A stretch of DNA of 44,143 nucleotides from Chryseobacterium indologenes (lineage in GTDB: Bacteria; Bacteroidota; Bacteroidia; Flavobacteriales; Weeksellaceae), in assembly GCA_002439165.1 (NCBI GenBank), contig DJTE01000042.1:1-44143 (forward strand), read 5' to 3'. Position 1 is the stretch's first letter, and every line of letters starts with the position of its first letter. The notes beneath the pieces were generated by a model. That model was not told the origin of the DNA and searched no databases. It saw nothing but the letters and a program-made list of their open reading frames with translations. Position numbers and translations under genes: made by a program. Shown here piece by piece: positions 31,059 to 38,754 of this stretch.

Positions 31059-32255
31059 TTAAGAAATCACCCCTAATTCTTTTCCAACTTTTTCAAAAGC
31101 AGCAATCGCCTTGTCAAGATGTTCTTTCGTGTGTGCAGCGGAAAGCTGTACCCTGATTCTTGCTTTTCCTTTCGGTACCACAGGATAAAAGAATCCGATC
31201 ACATAGATTCCTTCATCCATAAGCTTTTCAGCCATTTTCTGGGAAAGAGGTGCATCATAAAGCATTACCGGAACAATAGCGGCATCACCGTCAGGAATAT
31301 CAAATCCTCTGGCCTTCATCTGGGTTCTGAAATATCCGGCATTTTCCATAACCTTATCGCGAAGTGTAGTATCATCGGAAATCATATCCAGGACTTTCAG
31401 GGCTGCTCCTACGATACCCGGCGCCAGTGAATTGGAGAACAAATAGGGTCTTGAACGCTGTCTCAGCATATCGATGATCTCTTTTTTACCGGAAGTGAAT
31501 CCTCCCAAAGCACCGCCAAGGGCTTTTCCTAAAGTAGAGGTAATAATATCCACTCTTCCCATTACTTCATTGGCTTCGTGTGTTCCACGGCCTGTTTTCC
31601 CGATGAAGCCGGTTGCATGAGAATCATCCACCATTACCAAAGCATCATATTTATCTGCCAGATCGCAAAGCCCTTTCAGGTCTGCAACGATTCCGTCCAT
31701 CGAGAAAACCCCGTCGGTAACGATAATTTTGAAACGGTGATTTTTTTCTGAAGCTGCAATCAACTGAGCTTCAAGATCTGCCATATCATTGTTTTTGTAA
31801 CGGTATCTTGCCGCTTTACAGAGACGTACTCCGTCTATAATGGAAGCGTGGTTCAGTTCGTCTGAAATAATAGCATCCTCTTCAGTAAATAAAGGTTCGA
31901 AAACTCCTCCGTTAGCATCAAAAGCAGCAGCATAAAGAATTGTATCCTCAAGACCTAAGAAATCTGCAATCTTTTTTTCCAGCTGCTTGTGAATATCCTG
32001 TGTTCCGCAGATGAAACGTACGGATGACATTCCGTATCCATGAGATTCAATCATATCCTGTGAAGCTTTCATTACCTCCGGATTGTTGGATAATCCCAGG
32101 TAATTATTGGCACAGAAGTTCAGCAGTTTTTTCCCGTTGGCTTCAATTTCAGCACTCTGTTGAGAAGTAATGATTCTTTCTCTTTTGAAAAGGCCGTCAT
32201 TTTCAATGTTTTGAAGTTCGTTCTGTAAATGTTGAAGATATTTTTCAGAGATCAT
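31059..32255 (-). CDS. kbl: Glycine C-acetyltransferase (2-amino-3-ketobutyrate CoA ligase)
   Basis: A 398-residue PLP enzyme of the alpha-oxoamine synthase family. It splits 2-amino-3-ketobutyrate with CoA into glycine and acetyl-CoA in threonine breakdown. The PLP lysine is Lys244 in STLGKALGG, the cofactor-stacking His136 lies in LNHASII, and the Asp of VDDSHATG (210-211) is in place. Length and numbering match E. coli Kbl. The partner threonine dehydrogenase (tdh) is not adjacent. Strong terminator downstream. Confidence 0.95.
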   Translation of the reverse strand: MISEKYLQHLQNELQNIENDGLFKRERIITSQQSAEIEANGKKLLNFCANNYLGLSNNPEVMKASQDMIESHGYGMSSVRFICGTQDIHKQLEKKIADFLGLEDTILYAAAFDANGGVFEPLFTEEDAIISDELNHASIIDGVRLCKAARYRYKNNDMADLEAQLIAASEKNHRFKIIVTDGVFSMDGIVADLKGLCDLADKYDALVMVDDSHATGFIGKTGRGTHEANEVMGRVDIITSTLGKALGGALGGFTSGKKEIIDMLRQRSRPYLFSNSLAPGIVGAALKVLDMISDDTTLRDKVMENAGYFRTQMKARGFDIPDGDAAIVPVMLYDAPLSQKMAEKLMDEGIYVIGFFYPVVPKGKARIRVQLSAAHTKEHLDKAIAAFEKVGKELGVIS

Positions 32256-32288
32256 TTTTTGTTAAATTTTTAGATGTGCTAATTTAAT

Positions 32289-32319
32289 AAAAAAAGCCGT
32301 TTCAATCTTATGAAACGGC
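32289..32319 (-). terminator. Intrinsic terminator of the thioredoxin-like gene
   Basis: GCCGTTTCA (32319-32311 on the minus strand) pairs with TGAAACGGC (32304-32296), followed by seven T. Confidence 0.85.
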
Positions 32320-32348
32320 GGTGTTATTTATGGATTCTGAAAATCAGA

Positions 32349-32921
32349 TTATTTTAAAAGCGGAATTACGGTATGCGCCAGCATCTGCTGTGCGTTTTCT
32401 CTGGTTTTATGATCTATTGTTTTATAATCTTTCCAGGTGGTTACCATCTTTACTTCTCCCTGGTTATTCACCACCATAAACTTGGAGAAATCCGGAATCA
32501 TTTCAAGCTGTGGCGGGGTCATCTGCTGTGCGAAAACCCTGTTGCGCTTTTTAACTCCTCCCGGAAATGCTTTATTTTTCAGCACCAGTATTTTGGCATC
32601 TGCGGACCTGTTCTTCACAATATCCACAGCTTTATTTATTCTCTTGTCATCCTCCCCTTCTACCAGTACAATATACACACTGGTGTTATAATCTTTTTCA
32701 AGCTGGAGAGCGTCCGGAAGGTGTTCTATACAGGGTACACACCAGCTGGCCAGTGTATAAAAAACGGTATTGGGCTTTCCTGAGTTTTTAGCGATGCACA
32801 GAATATCATTCTTATCTACGGCAGTTGCCTCTATAAATTCAGATTTTTTCAGGGCGCAGTTTTCCATCTGGGCGGATATAAACGGGCTTCCCAACAGAGA
32901 AAACAGGAATAAAATTCTCAT
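32349..32921 (-). CDS. Exported thioredoxin-fold (TlpA-like) protein
   Basis: A 190-residue protein with a signal peptide (cut near FISAQ) and a thioredoxin fold. The active-site-like motif ASWCVPCIEHLP carries the CxxC pair (about 60-63), with a late PDFSKFMVVNNQGEV and the cis-Pro region (MIPDF). It probably acts as a periplasmic disulfide reductase or oxidase; TlpA/ResA-type members keep cytochrome c or secreted-protein cysteines reduced. Two further cysteines near the N-terminus (ENCALKK, ILCIAK) are unusual for the minimal fold. Own terminator; no functional partner adjacent. Confidence 0.83.
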   Translation of the reverse strand: MRILFLFSLLGSPFISAQMENCALKKSEFIEATAVDKNDILCIAKNSGKPNTVFYTLASWCVPCIEHLPDALQLEKDYNTSVYIVLVEGEDDKRINKAVDIVKNRSADAKILVLKNKAFPGGVKKRNRVFAQQMTPPQLEMIPDFSKFMVVNNQGEVKMVTTWKDYKTIDHKTRENAQQMLAHTVIPLLK

Positions 32922-33007
32922 AATTTTAAATATTAATTAAAAATTTTAATATAAAAACAATAAAAACAAGACTATTATTATTTTTTTGAAACTATTTTAG
33001 AATATTT

Positions 33008-34933
33008 TTAACGTTTAATGAATTTTATATGCTGATCTTTTACTGTAAAAATATAAGATCCCGGAACCAGGTCTGCTGTACCGATGATCTGTCCCGGCTG
33101 ATACCTACTTTTTCTTACCAGCCTTCCATCTGCTGCATGAATAGAATACTCCGCTGTTCTGTCGACTCCTTTTAAATACATCTCATTTCTGGCAGGATTC
33201 GGATACAGGGCAAAATTTTCTTTCTCCACAGAAGCCACACTCAAAGTATTATCTTTAATAACCGTTGAGTTTTTTTCAAGAATCTGATATTCATAGTTAA
33301 GCACAACACTGGCCACCGGAAAAGAAACCGTTTCTACGAAATCCTGGTTATTGGAAGTATTATTTAAAGTAAAATAAGCGGTCTGCCCGGCAGTTCCCGT
33401 CACTTTTACAGGTAACGGCATTTCAAAAAAGTTTACCGTAGGAGAACTTTGAGTCTGGGAAACCCTGAATCTGATCTGGTTTCCGGTCTGTTTCCAACGG
33501 GTAGTATAAGTAGGATATCCCTCACCATACAGCCAGTCGTTGAAAAATTCCGTAAAATCTTTTCCCGTAGATTGAAGGAGGGATGCCTTAAAATCTGAAG
33601 TCGTTGCATATCCATAGGCTAAATCCGGTCTGGCAAGATAATCTTTCATGGCCTGATAAAAAGCGGCATCACCCAGGATCCATTTGATCATTCTTACAAT
33701 ATATCCGCCTTTGGAATAGGACAGCCTGCCGTCGAAGATCCTGTTTACGTTGGATAATCCGGTATCCGGAACGTAGGTACTTCCTCCGGTACCGGTGGTA
33801 ATATAATTTTTCTCTCCCAGCAGATAATTTAAAAATTCGGTGTTGCTCATCAGGAGTTTCTCGTAGGCCAGATGCTCGCCAAAGGTGGCAAAACCTTCAT
33901 TCAGCCATACATCATTCCAGGTACCGCAGGTAATTTTATCCCCAAACCACTGGTGGGCAAGTTCGTGGGCAATAAGGTCCTTGCTCCATCCTCCCATAGA
34001 AGACATGGTCTGATGCTCCATTCCTCCACCCCAGGTAAACTGCATATGGCCGTATTTTTCATTCCGGAAAGGATAAGGCCCGAAATAGGTTTCAAAAGTA
34101 TCCATCATCTGTTTGGTCCATTCTATATTCGCCATACTTGTGGTGTTTGAACTTGTAGAAGGATAGATATAATTGACGAACGGAAATGGCGGGTTACCGA
34201 TTGTGCTGTTTAATTTAACAAAATTGGTTACGGAAAGAGCGATCAGGTAGGCGGCCGTAGGATACATGGTTCTCCAGAATGTCAGTTTCTGCCCTCCGGC
34301 AAGAGACGTTTCAGACATCAGTTTGCCGTTGGCAGCTACATGATATTGTGAAGGAGCGGTAATTTTAAAATCAAACCGGTCGATCTTGTCATTAAGACTC
34401 TGTTTTGTAGGAAACCAGTCCTGTGCTCCGTAGGGCTGGCTCAAAGTAGAAAGAACAGGAGTTCCTCCCTGCGTGTTATTAAAGAAAATATCCGTAGCCG
34501 CAGGTGATCCGGAATAATGAATCGTCAGCGAGTCCAGCGTATTGGCGGGAAGCGATGCCGGAAAATTTATTTTTATTTCTTTGGTGGCCAGCTGCTGAAA
34601 AGGGATATTGGTTCCGTGATATTTCACCTGGGAAACCGTCAGCACATTTGTAAAATCAAAATAAATGCTTCCCATATTCTGGTTGGGCTTAAAGTGGGAT
34701 GTCACCGAACCGGATATGTTGTATGAACCAGGGGTCAGGGTAAGATCCATTCTCTGGTACTGAAGATCATAGTTCAGGGTATTCGGGTTGATATTACCCG
34801 TGCCCATTTTATTGGCATAAGACTGCATCTCCTTTGCCACCAGTCCTTTTCTTTCGATATTTTCTTTCAGGTCCTGGCTGTAAAATGGCTGTGACAGCAG
34901 TAAGCATGCAATAAAAGAGTAAAATGCTTTCAT
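33008..34933 (-). CDS. T9SS-exported M1 family metalloaminopeptidase (copy 1)
   Basis: A 641-residue zinc peptidase of the gluzincin M1 family. Signal peptide (cut near PFYSQ), N-terminal beta domain (about 50-240), then GGGMEHQ (302-308), the zinc motif HELAH (323-327) with the distal Glu346 in LNEGFAT, and a catalytic Tyr region after it. The last ~75 residues (ALYPNPARNEMYLKG to IKFIKR) form a T9SS type A sorting domain, so the enzyme is surface-bound or secreted and probably trims peptides outside the cell. A -10 box TATATTTG lies 17 bases upstream. It has a close paralog just upstream (35108-37036). Confidence 0.93.
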   Translation of the reverse strand: MKAFYSFIACLLLSQPFYSQDLKENIERKGLVAKEMQSYANKMGTGNINPNTLNYDLQYQRMDLTLTPGSYNISGSVTSHFKPNQNMGSIYFDFTNVLTVSQVKYHGTNIPFQQLATKEIKINFPASLPANTLDSLTIHYSGSPAATDIFFNNTQGGTPVLSTLSQPYGAQDWFPTKQSLNDKIDRFDFKITAPSQYHVAANGKLMSETSLAGGQKLTFWRTMYPTAAYLIALSVTNFVKLNSTIGNPPFPFVNYIYPSTSSNTTSMANIEWTKQMMDTFETYFGPYPFRNEKYGHMQFTWGGGMEHQTMSSMGGWSKDLIAHELAHQWFGDKITCGTWNDVWLNEGFATFGEHLAYEKLLMSNTEFLNYLLGEKNYITTGTGGSTYVPDTGLSNVNRIFDGRLSYSKGGYIVRMIKWILGDAAFYQAMKDYLARPDLAYGYATTSDFKASLLQSTGKDFTEFFNDWLYGEGYPTYTTRWKQTGNQIRFRVSQTQSSPTVNFFEMPLPVKVTGTAGQTAYFTLNNTSNNQDFVETVSFPVASVVLNYEYQILEKNSTVIKDNTLSVASVEKENFALYPNPARNEMYLKGVDRTAEYSIHAADGRLVRKSRYQPGQIIGTADLVPGSYIFTVKDQHIKFIKR

Positions 34934-34949
34934 ATTCAGAAATTATTTC

Positions 34950-34957
34950 CAAATATA
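34950..34957 (-). promoter_or_regulatory. -10 box TATATTTG of M1 peptidase copy 1
   Basis: Perfect TAnnTTTG, 17 bases before the start codon at 34933, so the two paralogs have separate promoters. Confidence 0.6.
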
Positions 34958-35107
34958 GAATAAATACTTTTCAGCTGAAAACCAAAAAGTATTTTTAATT
35001 AAAATAAAAATTCATTGAAAATATCTTACATATTAACGGCCTGCATAGACTTTATTTATGTTTTTTAAATCATCAATCCCATGTTGAATTTTAAAATAAA
35101 TTTCAAT

Positions 35108-37036
35108 TTAATGTTTTAAAAACTTTATATTTTTCTCTTTTATGGTAAAAATATATGTTCCGGGTACAAGATCTGCAATGTTTATCGTTTTTTCGGGCTG
35201 GTAAGTTCCTGTTTTCACGAGTTTTCCGTCCGCAGCATGAATAGAAAACCCAGCCGCTCTGTCAATTCCTTTTATGTAAAGTTCATTTTTAGCAGGGTTC
35301 GGATACAGGGCAAAATCTTCTTTTTCCACGGAAGACACACTCAGGGTATTATCCAGCATTACAGTTGAGTTTTTCTCAAGGATCTGATACTCATAGTTGA
35401 ACTGAACACTTGCTACCGGAAATGCTATTGTTTCTACGAAACCCTGGTTATTGAAGGTATTATTCAGGGTAAAATAAGCAGTTTCTCCACCGGTTCCGGT
35501 TACTTTTACAGGCAGGGGCATTTCAAAAAAGTTTACGGTGGGAGAACTTTGGGTCTGGGAAACTTTAAACAGGAGCTGATTGCCAATCTGCCTCCATTTT
35601 GTGGTATAGGAAGGATAACCTTCTCCGTACAGCCAGTCGTTAAAAAACTCTGTAAAATCTTTTCCCGTAGACTGAAGAAGGGATGCTTTAAAATCCGATG
35701 TTCTCACATAGCTGTAAGCAAGAGCCGGTCTTGCATGATATTCCCTGATCGCCTGATAAAAAGCGGTATCCCCTAATATCCACTTGATCATCCTTAAAAT
35801 ATACGCTCCTTTGATGTATGACAGACGGTTATCAAAAACCCTTCCGACATTGGGAAGCCCGCCATCGGGAACATACACACTGCCATCAGGGGAAGAAGTG
35901 ATGATATTGATCTGGCTTATCAGGTAATTCATAAACTCAGGATGTGTCATGATCAGCTTTTCATTGGATACATGGGTTCCGAATGTGGCAAAACCTTCAT
36001 TCAGCCAGATGTCATTCCATGCTCCGCAGGTAACTTTGTCTCCGAACCACTGATGAGCCAGCTCATGGGCAATGAGATGTTTGGTCCAGCCTCCCAGGGA
36101 TGTCATGGTCTGATGTTCCATTCCTCCTCCGTATTTGTATTCCATATGCCCGTATTTTTCGTCGCGGAAAGGATAAGGGCCAAAATAGGTTTCAAAGGTA
36201 TTCATGATCTGCTTGGTCCATTCTAAATTTTCCATGCTTGTGGTGTTTGCACTTGTAGACGGATAAACGTAATTAACGAACGGAAACGGCGGATTTCCTA
36301 TGGTATCGTTCATTTTTACGAAATTGGTGATGGATAGTGCGATCAGGTAAGCTGCTGTGGGGTACATGGTTCTCCAGAACGTCAGTTTCCTGTCTCCCGG
36401 AAGAACTGTTTCAGACATCAGCCTTCCATTGGCGGCAACGCTGTATTGGGATGGGGTTGTAATCTTAAAATCAAATCTGTCGATCTTATCGTTGAGACTC
36501 TGTTTTGTAGGAAACCAGTCCTGTGCTCCGTACGGCTCATTCAAAGTGGAAAGAACCGGTACATCACTCTGCATACCGACAGAAAAAGCATTGTATTCGG
36601 TAGAAGGTGGTCCGGAATAATGAATCGTGAGTGAATCCAGGGTATTGGCAGGCAGGGAAGCAGGAAAATCGATCTTTACTTCTTTGGTAGCGAGCTGCTG
36701 AAACGGAATACTGGTACCATGATACTGCACCTGGGAAACCGTGAGCACATTCGTCAGATCAAAATAAATGCTGCCCATAGTCTGATTGGGCTTAAAATGT
36801 GAAGTAACCGATCCTGCAATCATATGCACTGCCGGATCTAAAGAAACATCCAGTCTCTGGTACTGAAGATCATAGTTCAGTGTATTGGGGTTGACATTGA
36901 AAGTGGTCATTTTTTTAGCAAAAGACTTCATTTCCTTTGCGATCAGTCCCTTCATTTCAATGTTCTGGTCCTGTTTCTGGCCATAAAGCTGAAAAGAAAC
37001 CATTGCACTTATGATTAAAAGATAAAATTTTCTCAT
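35108..37036 (-). CDS. T9SS-exported M1 family metalloaminopeptidase (copy 2)
   Basis: A 642-residue paralog of the next gene, alike along its full length. It keeps the GGGMEHQ, HELAHQWFGDK and WLNEGFATFG motifs and the T9SS domain (ALYPNPAKNELYIKG to IKFLKH). The ATG at 37036 (MRKFYLLIISAMVSFQLYGQ) starts a proper signal peptide. The longer frame from 37084 would begin inside the dacB terminator (37073-37095) and cross the -10 box at 37058-37065, so it is rejected. Relative to copy 1 the largest differences lie near residues 145-160 (NAFSVGMQSD insertion region), possibly substrate-facing. Tandem duplication is likely. Confidence 0.93.
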   Translation of the reverse strand: MRKFYLLIISAMVSFQLYGQKQDQNIEMKGLIAKEMKSFAKKMTTFNVNPNTLNYDLQYQRLDVSLDPAVHMIAGSVTSHFKPNQTMGSIYFDLTNVLTVSQVQYHGTSIPFQQLATKEVKIDFPASLPANTLDSLTIHYSGPPSTEYNAFSVGMQSDVPVLSTLNEPYGAQDWFPTKQSLNDKIDRFDFKITTPSQYSVAANGRLMSETVLPGDRKLTFWRTMYPTAAYLIALSITNFVKMNDTIGNPPFPFVNYVYPSTSANTTSMENLEWTKQIMNTFETYFGPYPFRDEKYGHMEYKYGGGMEHQTMTSLGGWTKHLIAHELAHQWFGDKVTCGAWNDIWLNEGFATFGTHVSNEKLIMTHPEFMNYLISQINIITSSPDGSVYVPDGGLPNVGRVFDNRLSYIKGAYILRMIKWILGDTAFYQAIREYHARPALAYSYVRTSDFKASLLQSTGKDFTEFFNDWLYGEGYPSYTTKWRQIGNQLLFKVSQTQSSPTVNFFEMPLPVKVTGTGGETAYFTLNNTFNNQGFVETIAFPVASVQFNYEYQILEKNSTVMLDNTLSVSSVEKEDFALYPNPAKNELYIKGIDRAAGFSIHAADGKLVKTGTYQPEKTINIADLVPGTYIFTIKEKNIKFLKH

Positions 37037-37057
37037 ACTCAGATCATTAGATTTAAT

Positions 37058-37065
37058 CAAAGATA
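37058..37065 (-). promoter_or_regulatory. -10 box TATCTTTG of M1 peptidase copy 2
   Basis: Perfect TAnnTTTG, 21 bases before the start at 37036. It directly follows the dacB terminator. Confidence 0.65.
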
Positions 37066-37095
37066 AAAAAAACCTTCTAATCATTGATTAAAAGG
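37064..37095 (-). terminator. Intrinsic terminator of dacB
   Basis: On the minus strand CCTTTTAATC (37095-37086) pairs with GATTAGAAGG (37082-37073), one G-U pair, followed by eight T. It lies 30 bases after dacB. Confidence 0.8.
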
Positions 37096-37124
37096 CTTTT
37101 ATAATATTGAAATAAATATTCTGT

Positions 37125-38594
37125 TTAAAGATCCAGAGCCGGCTCAAGAATTTTTTCCATTCTCTTTTTCACCATATCCACAGATCCCGAATAATTGTTC
37201 ACCATCAAAGAAAACACCAGTGTTTTACCGGAATTGGTTTTCAGGTATCCTGCTAAAGTCTTTACTTTGTTCAGGGTTCCTGTCTTAGCGAAGACCTGTC
37301 CGTTTCCTGTTCCCAGGAACATTCTTTTGAGTGTTCCGGACTGGCCGCCAACCGGCAGAGAGCTCAGGTATGTTTTATAGTATTTTTCGTCCATCAGGGA
37401 AGATAAAAACTTCACCTGGGAGATTGGGGTCACATGATTGCTTCTTGAAAGTCCGCTTCCGTCCATATAAGTTAAACCAAGCATATCAAAATCTGAATCT
37501 TTCAGATGGCTGGTTACGACTATTCTTCCTGATTCTGAAGTCTGATCTCCCATTTTCTGGAATCCAACGGTTTTCAGTAATGCTTCTGCCAGAGAATTGT
37601 CACTGTGCTGGTTGGTATAATAAATAATATCTGCCAAAGTAGGCGACTTATAGGCTGCTACAAGTTTTCTGTTTTCGGGAGTGGCATCCGTCATTTTAGG
37701 TGTAACTTTTCCTGTTACCGGAATACCTCCTTTTATCATGGTAGTTCTGAATGTATTGGCCAGGTAAGCCGGAGCATCGGGTAATTTGGTCGTTAATGTT
37801 CCGTTTCCGTCGTATTTTTCAGCATATACCATCTGATTGGCATATGGAGAGACATAGAAGAATTTTTTTTCTGAAGAGAATCCCGCTTTTTTCACGATCA
37901 GTTTTTCGTTGGCCGGATTGATTTCCCGCGTGGTTCCTACCGGCAGATAGTAATTATTGTTTTCAAGCCATACAACATTTTCCGGAAGCCTTGTAATATT
38001 GCCTTTGAAAAGCGCTGTCTGAATGATAATATCACCATTTACCTTTCTGATTCCTTCGCGTGAAAGTCCGCCCATGAAGTCTGAAATAATGTCTCTGTAC
38101 GACCAGGCCCCTGCCTTATTGGTTCCCAGGGAAGGATCTCCGCTGCCTACCACATAAAGATTTCCGTTCAGGGTTCCGTTCTCATCTATCGTTCCTGAGT
38201 ATTCCAGCTGAGTCATCCACCGGTAATTTTCTCCCAGTAAGCTCATCGCGGTTTCTGTGGTCAGCAGTTTGGTTGTAGAAGCCGGAACCAGAGGAGAACT
38301 TTCATTGTACGAAGAAATTACTTTCTTCGTTTTCGGATCGTACACTACGAATCCCCAGTCTGCATTTTTCAGCACAGGATCCGCCATCATTGTGTTTACA
38401 TTAATGTCTACTAATTCTTTGGCCGATAAAACCGTTTTCTCCGCTATCGAAGTAATGGGAGAAGGCAGGTTCAAACTGCTTTTCTGATTATCATAAGCCT
38501 GTGAGTAAAGAACAGTAGAAACGGTAGATTGGGCAAGGAAGAATCCGGAAGCCAATACCGCTGCACTTGAAATATATTTTCTGAAATTTACCAT
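37125..38594 (-). CDS. dacB: D-alanyl-D-alanine carboxypeptidase/endopeptidase (PBP4, DacB)
   Basis: A 489-residue class C penicillin-binding protein, an exported peptidoglycan hydrolase cutting D-Ala-D-Ala ends and cross-bridges. The signal peptide ends around FFLAQS. Catalytic motifs: STTK (Ser106, Lys109) in PASTTKLLTTE, SGLSRSN (380-386) and KTG (437-439). The long insert between the first two motifs is typical for PBP4. Length is normal. A -10 box TACTTTTG lies 88 bases upstream, and a terminator follows. Confidence 0.94.
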   Translation of the reverse strand: MVNFRKYISSAAVLASGFFLAQSTVSTVLYSQAYDNQKSSLNLPSPITSIAEKTVLSAKELVDINVNTMMADPVLKNADWGFVVYDPKTKKVISSYNESSPLVPASTTKLLTTETAMSLLGENYRWMTQLEYSGTIDENGTLNGNLYVVGSGDPSLGTNKAGAWSYRDIISDFMGGLSREGIRKVNGDIIIQTALFKGNITRLPENVVWLENNNYYLPVGTTREINPANEKLIVKKAGFSSEKKFFYVSPYANQMVYAEKYDGNGTLTTKLPDAPAYLANTFRTTMIKGGIPVTGKVTPKMTDATPENRKLVAAYKSPTLADIIYYTNQHSDNSLAEALLKTVGFQKMGDQTSESGRIVVTSHLKDSDFDMLGLTYMDGSGLSRSNHVTPISQVKFLSSLMDEKYYKTYLSSLPVGGQSGTLKRMFLGTGNGQVFAKTGTLNKVKTLAGYLKTNSGKTLVFSLMVNNYSGSVDMVKKRMEKILEPALDL

Positions 38595-38681
38595 CTATCT
38601 TTTTTTTGTTCCATAGTTTGACACTATAAAAAATGACAGGTTAAATCATTCAATACAGAAACCAAACATTTAATCAACGAT

Positions 38682-38689
38682 CAAAAGTA
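38682..38689 (-). promoter_or_regulatory. -10 box TACTTTTG, candidate dacB promoter
   Basis: Perfect TAnnTTTG on the minus strand in the 160-base gap after priA, giving a leader of about 80 bases for dacB. Confidence 0.4.
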
Positions 38690-38754
38690 GAAATTATTGT
38701 CAGATAAAGGGATACAGAGATATGATAAAAGACCGTAAATTTTGTTAAAAATTG

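Noticed and set aside
37036..37084. Longer start of M1 peptidase copy 2
   Set aside because: The extra 16 codons cover the dacB terminator and the gene's own -10 box, and would bury the signal peptide.
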